Source of the DNA: Notamacropus eugenii
Taxonomy: Eukaryota; Chordata; Mammalia; Diprotodontia; Macropodidae
Length of the DNA stretch: 64,000 nucleotides
Direction: 5' to 3'
NCBI RefSeq assembly: GCF_028372415.1
Contig: NC_092879.1
Coordinates: forward strand, 94,646,241-94,710,240
Positions 33,333 to 47,648 of this stretch are shown piece after piece. Made by a program: the position numbers and the translations under genes. The notes beneath the pieces are model-generated. The model was given only the letters and a program-made list of their open reading frames with translations, was not told the origin of the DNA and made no database searches. The first letter of the stretch is position 1. Each line of letters opens with the position of its first letter.

Positions 33333-36300
33333 CTTATATCCTTGTAAGTGTATACAATGAATCTTCAGCTCAGTAGATCTCAGGTTCAGGCAGAATGCAT
33401 GGAGGGTACTCTATGGGAAATGCCCTTCAGGTCTGCTTTTCCCTAGGCCTGGAAACCTCCAGGTGATCAGTCAAGTCCCTCCAGCTCTCCTTTCAACATT
33501 TTACCCTGAATTCACAGCAGGGGACTGGCTCAAAAACTCTGGAAAGCCTTGGCATTTTTCATCCTAACATCTTCTCAGTGATCTTACACTTTCTCATCTA
33601 GTTCTCTAGATCTCACTTTCCTTTAGAGGCACATGGGGTGCATGGACACTAAGGTCTCTGAAGGACTACTCACGTTCATTCCTTGGACCTTCCTGACTGA
33701 GCAGTAGATAACATGGAGAGCCTTGTTGTAGAAATGGTTTCAAGGTCTCCTAATCTCTAGGTCAGAAAAATTGTCAGAAAGCACATACAGATACCTGAAG
33801 CTGCCTGGGCCTCTGTTTCCCCTTCACTCAGAGCAGGGGCCAGGCTAAACTGCTTTGGACAACGTTGACATTTGTAATCCTAGAATCTCCTTTATCTTAC
33901 ACCTGGGTCTCCAGCCTTCCAGGACTTTGTATCCTTTAGAGTCTTTGAAATGTTTTGGCTTCTGAAGACTCTCCATGACTTGTTCCTTTTTGTCCTGGGA
34001 CTCTTGAGGGTGCACACACTATGGTCATGAAGGTCTATGGCCTCAGATTGAGGCAGAATGCATAGAGGGCACTCAAAGGCAAATGCCTGCCCTTGAGATC
34101 CTCTTTGCTCTAGGGCTAGGAAATTGCAGGTGATCCCAATCAGGTCCCACGTGCTCCCTTTTCTACACTTTACCCCAAATTCACAGCAGGGGGTTGCACC
34201 CCAAGCTTTGGAAAGCCTTGACCTTTTGAATCCGAGGATCTCCTTAGCCTGCTTACACTGGACTGTCCAGTTTTCCAGACCTCTGTGTCCTTTAGAGTAA
34301 TAGAAACATTTTGGATGCTGAAGACTCTGAAAGACTTGTCACTTTGTATCCTTGCACAATTCTGGGTGCACACACAATGGGCATTGAGCTCTCTAGGCCT
34401 CAGTTGCAGACACAAGGCATGGAGGAGCATCAAGTGTCAAGGCCCTTCAGGTCCTCTTTGCTCTAGGCCTAGGGAACTGTAGCTGATCACAGTCAGGTTC
34501 TTCCAGCTCCCTTTTCTACATTTTACCCTATATCCAGGGCAAGGGGCTGGCTCTAAAGCTCTGGACATTTTCAATCCTAGGATCTTGTCAGTGGTATTCA
34601 AACTGGCTCTCCAGCATTCTACGTCTCAGGTCCCTTTCAGTCACACAAATGGTTTTCTCTTATCAAGACTCTAAAAGAGTTGTCCTTTTTGTCCTTAGAC
34701 TCTTGTGGGTGTATACAGTCACTATTTAGCGCCACAGGCCTCGGGTTCAGGCACAAGGGTCCTTTAGTGTAAATGACTCTAAGGCCCTCTCTTCTCTAGG
34801 CCTTCAAATGTCTAGGTGAACACACTCAGTTGCCTCAAGCTCCCTTTTCCACTTTTCAGCCTCAATTCACAGAATGGGGCAGGCTCACAAACTTTGGAAA
34901 GAGTGAATCCTTTGCATCTTAAGATCTTATATGAGATCTTACACTGAGATAACCAGCTTGCTAGGACTCTGTTTCCTGTATTGTCATATAACGGGTTGGG
35001 ATGCTGAAGACTCAGAAACACGTGTCCCATCTTGGACTTGGATAGTTGTGACTTCTCATACAGCGGTCATTCTGCCCTCTAGCCCTCAGGTTCAGGCAGA
35101 ATGCATGGAGGGTCCTCCAGTCTAAATGGCCTTCAGGTTCTCTTTTCTCTAGGCCCACCAACATCTCAGAAATCACAGTTAGGTCCCTCAAACTGCCTTT
35201 TCTACATTTTACCCTAATTTCACATCAGGGGGCTGAGTCAGAAGCTTTGGAAAGCCTGGACCCTTTTCATCCTAGGATATTGTTAGTGATCGTAAACATG
35301 GCTATGGAGCATTTTAGGACTCAGTTTCCTTTCAGTCACATAAATGGTGCTGTATTCTCAGGACTCTGAAAGTCTTGTCATTTTTCTCCTTAGATACTTG
35401 TACATGCCTACAATGAATCTTTAGCTCAGTAGACCTCAGGTTCAGGCAGAATGCATGGAGGGTACTCTATGGGAAATGGCCTTCAGGTCTGCTTTTCTCT
35501 AGGCCTGGAAACCTCCAGGTGATCAGTCAAGTCCCTCCAGCTCTCCTTTCAACATTTTACCCTGAATTCACAGCAGGGGACTGGCTCTAAACTCTGGAAA
35601 GCCTTGGCATTTTTCATCCTAACATCTTCTCAGTGATCTTACACTTTCTTATCTAGTTCTCTAGATCTCACTTTCCTTTAGAGGCACATGGAGTGCATGG
35701 ACATTAAAGTCTCTGAAGGACCAGTCACGTTCATTCCTTGGACCTTCCTGACTGAGCAGTAGATAACATGGAGAGCCTTGTTGTATAAAGGGTTTCAAGG
35801 TCTCCTAATCTCTAGGTCAGAAAAAGTGTCAGAAATCACATACAGATACCTGAAGCTGCCTGGGCCTCTGTTTCTCCTTCACTCAGAGCAGGGGGCAGGC
35901 TAAACTGCTTTGGACAACATTGACAATTTTTAATGCTAGGATCTCCTTAGTCATCTTGCACTGGGGTCTCCAGCTTTCCAGGAATCTGTTTCCTTTAGAG
36001 TCTTTGAAACATTTTGGATTCTGAAGACTCTAAAGGCCATCTCATTTTTTGTCCTGGGACTTTTGCAGGTGCACACGCAATGATCATTCAACTCCACATG
36101 TCTCAATTTCAAGCAGAAAATGGGCCTCAGTTGCATCCTGTCAACATAAGGCCTTTGGATTCTGAGGACTCCAAAATATTGCCCCTTTTTGTCTTTGGAT
36201 GCTTGGGGAAGTCTATCCAATGGTCATTCAGGTCCATAGGCCTCATTGTCAGGCAGCATGAATGGAGGGACCTCGAATGCAAATGCCCTGAAGGTTCTCT

Positions 36301-39216
36301 TTACTCTAGGCCTAGGTAACTGTAGGGGATCCCAGACAGGTCCACAAGCTCCCTGTTGTACATTTTATCCAACATTCACAGCCTTGGGCTTGCTCAAAAG
36401 CTTGGACAAGAATTGACATTTTTCATCCGAGGCTTTTGTTAGTGATCTTCAACTTGGCTATCCAGCATTCTAGACCTGAGCTTCCTTTCAGTCACTTGAA
36501 GGTTTTGGATTCTGAGGACTGTACAAGACTTGTCACTTTTTTTCCTTGAACACCTGTGAGTGCACACACAGTGGTCATTCACCTCCATAAACCTGACATT
36601 CAGGCTGAAGGTATGGAGGGCCATCTAGTGTCAAGGTCCTTCAGGTCCTCTTTGCTCTAAGTCTCGGATTTTTTAGCTGATGACAGTCAGGTCCCTCAAG
36701 CTCCCTTTTCTACAGTGAACCATACAATCACTGCATGGTCGTGGCTCAAAAGCTTTGCAAAGGCTTGACATTTGTCATCGTAGCATCTTGTTGAGTGATC
36801 TTCCACTTGGCCATCCAGCATTCTAAGACTCAGTTTCATACATTCACATAAAGGGTTTGGATTCTGAGAACTCCCAAATCCTTGGAACTTTTGGTCATTG
36901 GACTCTTTTGGGTGCATAGATGATGGGCATTCATCTGCATAGGCCTCATGGTCAGGCAGAATGCATGGAGGGGCTGCTAGTGTAAATGCCCTAAAGGTCC
37001 CATTTTCTCTCCACCTACAAACCTCTAGGTGATCACAGTCAGGTCCCTCAAGCTCTCTTTTCTAGATGTTACCGTGAATTGAAATCAGGAGACTTGCTCA
37101 AATACTTTGGAAAGCCTTGACATTTTAAATCCTACGATTTTGTCAGTGATCTGACACTTGGTTATCCAGCTCTCTAGATCTCACTTTCCTTTAGAGGCAC
37201 ATGGAGTGCATGGACACTAAGGTTTGCAAAGGACCAGTCACGTTTATTCCTCGGACCTTTCTGACTGCTCATGGAACAGCCAGGCTTACCAGGCCCTCAC
37301 TTTCAGGTAGAGAACTTTGAGAGGCTTGCATTGTAAATGGTCTTAAGGCCTCCTAACCTCTATGTCAGAAAGAACATACAGGAACCTGAAGCTTCCTGGG
37401 CCTCTGTTTCTCCTTCACTCAGACAAGGGGGCTGGCTAAACTGCTTTGAAGAGCTTTGACATTTGTAATGCTAGAATCTCCTTCTTTATCTTACACCTGG
37501 GTCTCCAGCCTTCCAGGACTCTGTATCCTTTAGAGTCTTTGAAATGTTTTGGCTTCTGAAGACTCTCCATGACTTGTTCCTTTTTGTCCTGGGACTCTTG
37601 AGGGTGCACACACTATGGTCATGAAGGTGTATGGCCTCAGACTGAGGCAGAATGCATAGAGGGCGCTCAAAGGCAAATGCCTGCCCTTGAGGTCCTCTTT
37701 GCTCTAGGCCTAGGAAATTGTAGGTGATCCCAATCAGGTCCCACATGCGGCCTTTTCTTCACTTTACCCCACATTCACAGTCTGGAGCTGGCTCACAAGA
37801 TGTGGAAAGCCTGGACACTTTTCATCCTGGGATGTGGTTAGTGATCTTAAACCTGCCTATCTAGCATTTAGGACTCAGTTTCCTTTCAGTCACATAAATG
37901 GTTTTCCATTCTCAGTTTTCCAAAAAGACTTGGTTTTGCCTCAGAGACCTGTGGGTGCATACAATGAATATTTAGCTCCACGGGCCTGAGGTTCAGGCAG
38001 AATGCATGGAGGGTCTCTATTGTAAATGACCTTAATGTCCTCTTTTCTCTAGGCCTACAAGCATCTAGGTTATTACAGTCAGGTCCCTCAAGTTCCATGG
38101 TCTTCATTTCACCTGAAATTCAACGCAGGGGGCAGGCTCACCAGCTTTGGCAAGCCTGCAAACTTCTCATCTTAGTATCTCATGAGCGTTCCTCCCCTGG
38201 GTAATCCAGCTTCCTAGGACCATGTTTCCTGTAGAGTCACATTAAAGGGTTTGGATGCTGAAGTGTCAGAAAGACTTGTCCCATTTTTAACTGGGACATT
38301 TGTGGGTTCTCCTACAACGATCCTTCAGCATTCTAGGCTTTCTTTTGAGGCAGAATGCATGGAAGGGCCTCTAGTACACTGGCCTTTGAGTTCCTCTTTA
38401 TTGGAGGCTCAGGAAATTTTAAGTGAGTACAGTCAGGTCCCTCAAGCTCCCTTTTCTACCATTTACCCCACCTTCACAGCAAGGGGTTTTACCCCAAGCT
38501 TTGGAAAGCCTTGACCTTTTCAATCCAAGGATCTCCTTAGCCTGCTTACACTGGACTGTCCAGTTTTCCAGACCTCTGCGTCCTTTAGAGTGATAGAAAC
38601 ATTTTGGATGCTGAAGAAACTGAAAGACTGATCACTTCGTATCCTTGCACAATTCTGGGTGCACACGCAATGGACATTGAGCTCTCTAGGCCTCACTTCC
38701 AGACACAATGCACGGAGAGGCAACAAGTATCAAGGCCCTTCAGGTCCTCTTTGCTCTAGGCCTAGGGAACTGTAGCTGATCACAGTCAGGTTCTTCCAGC
38801 TCCCTTTTCTACATTTGACTGGACATTCACAGCAGGGGTCTGCCTCACATGCTTTGGACAGGCTTGACCTTTTTAATCATAGTGTATCAGTAGTGATCTT
38901 ATACTGGGTTATCCTGCTTTCCAGAACTCTGTTTCCTTTAAAGTCATAGAAATGTCTAAGATTCTGAAGACTCTAACAGATATGACACTTTTTCCCCTTG
39001 GACTCTTGGGAGTATCCACACCATGATCATTGAGCTCCATTGGCCTAAGATTCAGGCAGAAGGCATGGAGGGCCCTCAGGTGCAAATGCCCTTAAGATGT
39101 TCCTTGCTCCAGTGCTAGGAATCTGTAGGTGATCCCAGTCAGCACCCTCAAGCTCAATTTTCTACATGGGACCCTGAATTCAAAGCAGGGGGCGGGCTCC
39201 AAAGCTTTGGAAATTT
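33333..39216 (+). repeat. Unit B satellite block 2
   Basis: Collinear with 18,425-24,308. Private differences include CTGCCCTCTAG near 35,073 and GACCTCGAATG near 36,270. Confidence 0.9.
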
Positions 39217-40943
39217 CAATGTCGCTATGTGTGCAATAGAAGAAATAGTCATAGACTGTGTGGCTGCTTTTGTTGCTATTCAGTCATATATCAGTCATCT
39301 CCAATCCTTCAGGATGCCATTTGGGATTTTCTCTGGGTGCTGTCCACCTCTCTTTCTTCTCTCCTCATATAAATGCTTTGAAGCCTTCTCTAGGACCATT
39401 GGGAAGGACTCACAGGGAAATGCTGAGAGACAGAGCTGGACATACATATAGGTGTCTAGACGTCCCTATCCACAGGGGTCTACCTTTCCTCCCCAGACCA
39501 AATCAAGTAGATTCCCAGGCTAGGAGAAAGGAAGTAATTGAAACATCCCTGTCTCCTGCAAGAGACCCTACCCACTGCCCTTTCTGGCTGGCAAGATGTT
39601 CAGTAGCTTAGTGCTTTCTCAGCGTATCTTATTCTTGTCAGTGGGGAGGAGTGAGCAGAGCTAGGGCTAATATGGTCTTAGGCTACATGAAGAGAAAGAT
39701 GAGCCCAACTTGTCCAGAAACAAATGACAGAGAACTGGAAGAGAAAAGGAACACCCGGGATGCCAGAGTGAAGACACACAAAAAAAACGAGACAGGCTAG
39801 AACACTAGGCTAACCCTAAGGTGGGGATGGGGGGATTAGATCAGTGGGAAGGGGGGTGCTTCATCTTCCAAAGATCTAGGCTGAAGTAGGGAACCTGGAG
39901 GCCCCAGGGGGCCTTCTGGGTCCTCAAGTGTGGCAGCCTTTGGACTGAATCCAAACTTCAGAGAACAGATCCCCTGAGTCAAAGGATTTGTTCTGTACAG
40001 CTTGAAGTCGTGGTCAAAAGGCCCCACTTGAGGAGCTGGGGGGCCCTTGAGGCCTTGGGGCCACAGGTCCCTCAGCCAGGACCGGGTTTTAATGGGCTGC
40101 AAGCTCCATATGAACCTACTGTGTGACACAGCAGCCAAGGAAGAGAATTTGGTCTTGGGGTGTGCAGAAAGCTTTCTCCTCCAAGAAGCAGTAGGTCATA
40201 GGACTGTTGTCCTTTGTCTGGCTCAGATTCAGCTGTGGGGAGCAACCACACGTTAAGAAGGACCCATGGGGATAGGCCTTGAGTGTGAGCTCTGTTGCCA
40301 CAGGTTGAAGAAACAGAATGTTAGCCTAGAGAAAAGAAAAGTTGGAAGAGGTGGGAGAAATGGCAGCACGCACTTAAGCATTTGTGGAAGAGGCTTGTGA
40401 CTTATGTTTGGCCCTGAGAAGGTGGAAGAGGACACTTCCCAACACTTCAAGGTATCCTGGATTACATGTCACCTGCCTAGAGGTCTGGAAGCAACCAAGA
40501 CAGAGCAGTGAAATGATGTCCCAAGACAGTCATCTCTTGAAGAAAGTGTAGATGTTTAGCGTGGCCAAGAGAGGGCTGAAGGCAGGAATTCCCAATCCGG
40601 GGTGCCCTTAAGGCAGGGACTCAAGAAGCTTGTTCAATGGCCAGGGGGAATATTCTCCTCCATCAGTATGGTATCCTCCTGAAATGAATGAAATCTATGA
40701 TTTTCTTTATTATGTGCATATGTATGATACTCTCACACTTCTGTTCATGTGGAATAGGGAGGTAAGGTTTACTAAAAGGGGTACTTATATGAAGGGGTGG
40801 CAGAACCCTCCCCCCCCAAATTGTGACACTCTAGGAATAGGTGACATGATGAATCCTTTGGGCTTCAGCATAAATTAATTTATCCCCTCCTTTCCCACTG
40901 ATTTCGATGGGGGAATTCTTCCATGCTTTAAAGAATGAATGGA
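39217..40943. repeat. Unit A', 5' part of gene segment
   Basis: Close to identical to 24,309-26,036. A poly(C) run near 40,811 has 8 C against 9 in A and B. No gene recognised. Confidence 0.7.
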
Positions 40944-41354
40944 CCCTAGGGGCAGAGTTGGAGAGAACCTCCAGAAGTCATCCAGTTCCATTCCCACATT
41001 TTAGAGAGGAGGGCAGTGCCCAGAGAGAGTGTGACCTGTCCTAGATCACAGGGATCCAAGTGTGAAAGTCTCTGTGAGTTCCAGTGCAGTGCAGCCCACT
41101 TGGCGATACACTGGGTGATTTGTGGCTCAACTGGTCTTTTCTCTTGGTTTGCTTTCAGTCCAGTCCAGCTGTCATTTGGGGCAAAGCTACTGGAGTGATT
41201 TGCCATTTCCTTCCCCAGCTCGTTTTGCAGATGGGGAAAGAGAGGCCAACAGGTTCCCAGAGCTAGTCAGAGTCTGAGGTTGCATGCGAAGTCAGGTCTT
41301 GCTGCCTCCAGACCTGACATGCCACTGTACCCACTGGGGCACCCAGCTGCCCTA
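40944..41354. repeat. Unit A': paired SINE fragments
   Basis: Counterpart of 11,060-11,470. Confidence 0.65.
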
Positions 41355-41383
41355 AGGAAGCCACCCTGCTGGTGTTGTGTGTG

Positions 41384-42124
41384 CATTTGGTGCAGGCCCG
41401 TCCAAGCCATGTGAGCTGGGCCTGGAAGGAGCGGTTTCAGGTGGGCTAGGCCACGAGCATGGCACTGGTCCCCATCTCTGGCTTGGCACCGCCCCGGCCT
41501 GGCGGCCGTGGACGTGGAAGAGTGCGGGCCAGGTATGGCTGGCCAGGGTTCCAGCCCGGGGGGCGGGGTCGCGCTCGAGGCCTACGTCCCTCCAGGACGC
41601 CCAAGAACCTGCTTTGTGACCTCATCAGGGGGCACGAAGGGCAGACGGCCGCGCAGACTGAGCCAGGGAGAAGCCGCGGGCAGGCTCGTCGTGCGCAGAG
41701 GCAGGGCGCCTTCCTCCTGTCCGCTGCCAGGCGCGAGGCTGGCCGGCCCCTGCCTCGCCATCTCCCTCCCTTTGTGTCCTTCCTCAGTCCCCTCCCGACA
41801 GACACTCTCTCCCTCGGGGCCTCCTTCTTGCTTCCCTCACCCTCCCGCCCGCAGCCGTGCCCTGTTCGCTGCCGCGCTGGCCCCCACCGTCCTCCTTGTC
41901 CTCGGCGTCGTCAGCGTGCTCCTGTCCTTGTCCTCTTCATCCTCCTCGTGTCCTCGTCGTCCGCCTGTCCTGGTATCCTCGTCGCCTGCCCAGCCTCACC
42001 TGGCGCACCTGTGCCTGTCTCCCGACTATGCCTGTGAACTTGGGGCCAGCTTTCCTCCTGCTCAGCGCTGCCATCTTGGCCAGCCTCTCTGCCCTGCTGT
42101 GGATGATGGGCTGCAGGTGGTTTA
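41384..42124 (+). promoter_or_regulatory. Unit A' CpG-rich promoter-like block
   Basis: Same sequence and motifs as in units A and B, by eye. Confidence 0.6.
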
Positions 42125-44098
42125 AGGTAGACAGTTGAGCCACAGCTTAGAGAAACAGGCAGACAGAGGCAGAGAGAGAGAGAGAGGAAAGGGGAGGAGG
42201 AGGAGGAGGAGGAGGAGGAGGAGGAGGAGGAGGAGGAGGAGGAGGAGGAGGAGGAGGAGGAGGAGGAGGAGGAGGAGGAGGAGGAGGAGGAGGAGGAGGA
42301 GGAGGAGGCGGGGCAGGAGAGGAGAGACACCCCATTGGAGAGAGAGAGTGTCACTGCCCCTCCCCCTTCCTCTGCCCATGCCAGGAACCCCTTCCACCCT
42401 CAGCCCCTTGCCCACTTCTGCCTCCCCTCACCCCTTCACTCCTCACTCCAAAAAGGGAGACCAAGTTCCTTGGAAGTGGTGAGCCAACCTAGGGAGACCC
42501 TCTCCTTCCCTCTTCCCTCCCCCCACAGGGAGCCCAAAATACAGGTAGCCACCAAAGCAGCAACCTGGAGGCAGCTCCTGAGGCCTCTGTTGGGGGCCCT
42601 CTCCCACTCCTTATCACTCCAGCTCTGGCCTCCACTGCTTCTCTTGGATTCTTCTGCCTTCCTCTCTCTTTCTCCCCTTCTCCTGTGAGTATGCCTTAAG
42701 CTGCCCACTAGCACCTGTTCTCTGTGGGCACCACTGAGGACTTCTCCAGGTAGCTCAGGCCCAGCCTCAACAACACTGAAATGTATTCTTGGAACCTGGG
42801 TACTTGAGGGGGAGCAGGTGGAGGGGGAGCGGGAGGGGAAGGTTCTGCTGTGGAAAACAGACTTGGCATTGCCTGCTCCCAGCAAGCTCCAGTAATCAAA
42901 GCCTAGAAATGATAGGAGGTAAGGGCAGCTGTACCTTGACCTGGAAAAGGCACTTTTCTATGAAGAATGCATTTCTTTTTGAAAATCAAGCCACTGGTCT
43001 TAGTTCATAGGCAGGGTGGCCTTCCCTTGGGCAAAGTCTGTTCACATATGTTGACTTTTAGGTCAACTAAGTGTTCTTGCAACTTCTAGTTCATTTGGCT
43101 CCATCCTGCAACCATGCCCAAGGAGAGTTTTGAGCAGTTAGACAAGGAGAGGAGGGAAACCCTCCTGGCAGGCTGGGCTGCTTTAGCATGGCTTCCTGGA
43201 CCTAGTAGATGTTCATGTTCTCCTCACTGCTGCTGAGACCGCTATGGCATGTAGAGCATCAAGAATGCTTCCTCTGGTCAGGAAAGGTGTTTCCATGCAA
43301 ATTCTGGTGCTGATGAGTTTGAGAATGGGCCAGTAATTGTTCCTCACTGAAAGAGCATTTGCTGTGTCCTTCAGGGAGATGGGGACTGTGTGGGCGTGAG
43401 TCTCAGGGGTTGTAAGTCAGTGGAGAGAAATCAGTTCTTAAATGGGGGCTAGTGCAGGCACTCCTCATGTACCTTACATCCCTGTGGCTCAGAACCTGGG
43501 AACATTGACCTTGATCTGGTTGGTCAGCCTGATCCTGGCTCTTGAATTCTTGCAGTGCTGAGGCTGGGGAGACATCCTGTGAGTTCCTGAGCCTTGTTTT
43601 CCCAGCCCAATTTAGAGAAAGAACCCCCAGCGCCTAGCTGGGTACCATGCACAGCCTAAGTGTTTCATCAGTGTTTACCAAGGGCTTCAGACTCAGAAGG
43701 GCCAATCAAAGTATTTTCTACCTCTTATCTTTGGAAAGGTTAGAGGTGAGGTGGAAGGAACAGGCACAGGTTCCACATCCTCTAACTACTGGTCGGAGAT
43801 TTCCAAAGTCCATAACCACAGATGCATAATTTCTTTCTTTTTCCAGAAAAATATCCATGAAACCACAGCAGACAATCATGATGTTGCCTCAGAAAACAAT
43901 TCCGATACTGCTTTGTCAGTGCAGGACCTGTCCCAAGGCATCTGGAATGATTTCGCACATTCACGTGCCTTGCAGCAAAGAATTCTGGTAAACCTCAGAG
44001 CAGTGGAGCATAACCTGGCCGAACTTCGCCAATTGCTACTTGCTCGGCGCATGAATGCAGAATTAACGTACCAAGAGCTGTGTAAAAGAGAGATCTGA
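42028..44098 (+). CDS. Unit A' copy: predicted single-pass/coiled-coil protein, shortened
   Basis: Exons 42,028-42,126 and 43,847-44,098, phase 0, 116 residues. The terminal exon translates identically to unit A, including the early TGA and all A-type residues (VQDLSQGIW, LLARRMNAELTYQELCKREI). That identity across 29.9 kb, with a different type in between, defines the A type. Whether the shortened protein works is unknown: the helix and most of the coil remain. Confidence 0.5.
42195..42308. repeat. Unit A' (AGG)38 tract in intron 1
   Basis: 38 AGG units, close to the 36 of unit A and far from the 8-9 of the B types. Confidence 0.95.
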
Positions 44099-44122
44099 AC
44101 TGCAAAATTGAAGCAAGCTAAG

Positions 44123-44128
44123 AATAAA
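44123..44128 (+). terminator. Unit A' polyadenylation signal AATAAA
   Basis: Same position relative to the early stop as in unit A (24 bases after it). Confidence 0.5.
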
Positions 44129-44182
44129 AATCACTGAATACACACAGAACTCGTCATTCCCATGATATCATAGGTCTCACTA

Positions 44183-44294
44183 TGAGGCAGCTTGGTGGCT
44201 CAGTGGCTAGAGAACTTGACCTGGAGTCAGGAAGGGCCCAAGTTCAAATTCACCCTTATATACTTGCTAGCTATGGGAGACTGGGTCAATCAAG
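44183..44294 (+). repeat. Unit A' partial tRNA-SINE
   Basis: Same sequence as at 14,293-14,404. Confidence 0.75.
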
Positions 44295-47200
44295 TCCATG
44301 AAGGGGCCTCAAGTGCAAATGCCCTTAAGGTGCTCTTTGCTCAAAGCCTAGAAAGTGTTAACTGATCATAGTCAGGTCCCTCCAACTACCCTTTCTACAT
44401 TTTACCCTCCACTCACAGCAGGGGGCTGCCACAAAACCTTTGGAAAGCCTTGACATTTTTAATCCTAAAATCTTCTTAGTGATCTTAAACTTGACTATCC
44501 AGCATTCAAGGACTCAGTTTCCTTTCAATCACATAAAGGGTTTTCTATTCTGAGGTCTGTAAAGGGCTTGTAAAGTTTCATCCTTAGACACTTCTGTGTG
44601 CACCCAAGGGACATTCAGCTCCAGAGGCCTCAGGTTCAGGCAGAATGGGTGGAGGGGCCTCTAGTCTAATTGCCCTTAAGGTCCTGTTTTCTCTGTGTCT
44701 GCAGACCTTCAGATGGTCACACTCAGGTTCCATAAGCTCTCTTTTCTACCTTTTACCCTCCATTCAAAATCCTAACATGTTGTAAGTGATCTGACACTTC
44801 ATTATCCAGCTCTCTAGATCTCAGCTTCCTTTAGAGGCACATGAAATGCATGGACACTAAGACCTGTGAAGGACGAGACCCGTTTATTCCTTGGACTTTT
44901 CAGGCTGATCATGCAAGGACCATGAGGCAGAACTCATGGATAGTGGTCAAGTGCAAATCCCCTTGAGGTCCTCTTTGCTCTAGGCCTGGGAGACTGTAGG
45001 TGATCCCAGTCACATCCCTCAATCTCCCTTTTCTAAATTTTATTCTACATTCACAACAGGAGGCTGACTCACAAGAGTTGGACCAGCGTGACCTTTTTAC
45101 TCCTAGGATCTCATTAGTGATATTACATGGGCTATCCATGTGTCCAGGACTCTGTTTCCTTTAGAGTCATAGAAAGGTTTTGGATTCTGAAGAGTCTAAA
45201 GGACCTGCCACTTTTTGTGCTTGGACACTTGTGGGTGCATGTACAATGGACATCTAGCTCTCTAGGTCTCAGTTTCAAGCACATTGCATGGATGGGCCTC
45301 AAGGGCAAAAGCCCTGAAGGTAATCTTTGCTCTAGGCCTAGGATACTGTAGGTGACCACCTTGAGTTCCCTCAAGCTCCCCTTTCTACAGTTTAACCCAA
45401 CTTCACAGCAGGGGGCTTGATAACAGGCTTTGGAAAGCCTGGGCAGTTTTCTTCCTAGCATGTTGTTAGGGATCTTACACTAGGCTCCCAGGTTGCTAGG
45501 ACTCTGTTTCCTTTATACTCACATAAAGCATTTAGATCCTGAAGACATTGAAAGACTTGTCCCATTTTTTACTTGGACACTGGTGGGTTCTAGTAGATTG
45601 GTCATTCAACACTCTAGGCCTTTGTTTCAAGCAGAATGAATGGAAGGGATTGTAGGGCAAATGCCCTTAAAGTCCTCTTTGGTCTAGGCCTAGAAAACTT
45701 TAGGTGATCACAGTGAACTCCGTGAAGATCTCTTTTCTACATTTTACCCTGAATTCAAAGCTGGGTACTGGCTCCAAAGCTTTGGAAAGCCTTGACATTT
45801 TTCATCTTAGGATCTTGTTCATGATCTAACACTTGTTTATCCAGCTCTCTGGATCTCAGTTTCCTTTAGGGGCACATGAAACGCATGGGCACTAAGACCT
45901 GTGAAGGACTAGTCATGTTCATTCCTAGAATATTTCTGGGAGATCAGACAATGGCCATTTGGCTCAGTAGGGCTCACTTTCAGGTAGACATCTTTGAGAG
46001 TCTTGTACTGTAAATGGTCGTAAGGCCTCTTAACCTCGAGGACAAGAAAATTTTCGGTGATAACATGCAGGTACCTGAAGCTCCCTGAGTCTCTGTTTAC
46101 CCTTCATTCACAGCAGGGACTGGCTTAACAGCTTTGGAAAACCTTGACATTTTTCATCCCAGGATCTCATTGGTGAGCTTACATTGGGTATTCAACTTTC
46201 CAGAACTCTGTTTCCTTTAGAGTTATAGAACAGTTTTGAATTCTGAAGAGTCTAAAAGACTTGTCACTTTTTGTCCTTAGACACTGGTTGGTGCACGTAC
46301 ACATTGGTCATTGAGGTCTTCTAGGCCTCAGTTTCAGCAAAATGCATGGAGGGGCCTCAAGTGCCAATCCCCTTCAGGTCCTCTTTGCGCTAGGCCTAGG
46401 AACTGTGGGTGTTCACAGTCAGGTGCTTCACACTCACTTTTCGACATGTGACCCTACATTCACGGCAGGGGGCTGCCTCAAGAGCTTTGAAAACACTTGA
46501 CATTTTAAATCCTGAGATATGATCTTCAACTTGGCTATCTACCATCCTCAGACTCAGCTTCTTTTCACTCACATAAAGGGTTGAGATTCTGAGGACTCTA
46601 AAGGACTGGTGACTTTTTGTGCTTAGATACTTGGGGTTTTACACAGTGGACATTCAGCTCCAGAGGCCTCAAGTTCAGGCAGAATGCATGGAGGATCCTT
46701 GATTGTAAATAACCTTAATGTCCTCTTTTCTCTAGGCCTACAAACCTCCAGGTGATCTCAGTCTGTTGCCTCAAGCTCCTGTTTCTACATATTACCCCCA
46801 ATTCACAGCAGGGGGCTGGCTCACTTGCTTTGGAAAGCCTGGACACTTCACGTTCTAGGATCATATTAGGGAACTACCACTGGGCAAACCTGCTTGCTAG
46901 GACACCGTTTCCTTTAGAGTCACCTAAATAATCTGGATGCTGAAGACTCCAAAAGACTTGTCCAATTTTTTCCAGGGATACTTGTGGGTTCCCATACAAT
47001 GTTCACTCTGCACGCTAGGCCTTATTTCCGTCTGATCGCATGGAGGGTCCACTGGGGCAAACTGCCTTAAGGTCCTCTTTGCTGTAAGAGAAGGAAGTTT
47101 TTGGTGATCACACTCAGGTCCCTCGAGATCCCTTTTCTACATTTTATCCCACATTCACTGCAGGGGGCTGCCTCAAAAGCTTTGGAAAGGCTTGACATAT

Positions 47201-47648
47201 TCCATCCTAGGATCTTGTTAGTGTTATTGCATGGCGTTATGCAGCTTTCCATGACTGTGCTTCCCTTAGGATCACTGAAAGGCTTTGTATTCTGAAGACT
47301 CTTAAAGACTTGTCCCTTTTTGTCCTTGTGAATGCACATCCAATGGTCATTGAAAGCTCTAGGCCTCAGTTTCAGGTACGATGCATGGAGGGTCCTCAAA
47401 TGTAAAGGCCCCTAAGGTCCTCTTTCCTGTAGGTCTAGAATACTGTACGTGTTCACAGTCAAGTCCCACAAGCTCTGCTTTCAACACTTTACCACAAATT
47501 CACAGCAGGGGACTGGCTAAGACTGTTTCGAAAGCCAGGACCCTTTTCATGATAGGCTCTTCTTAGTGATCTGACATCAGTTTCCTTTCACTCACATAAA
47601 TGACTTTGTATTCTCAGGACTCTAAAAGATTGATCATTTCTGTCCTTA
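44295..47648 (+). repeat. Unit A' satellite block 1
   Basis: Collinear with 14,405-17,758; no structural change seen. Confidence 0.9.
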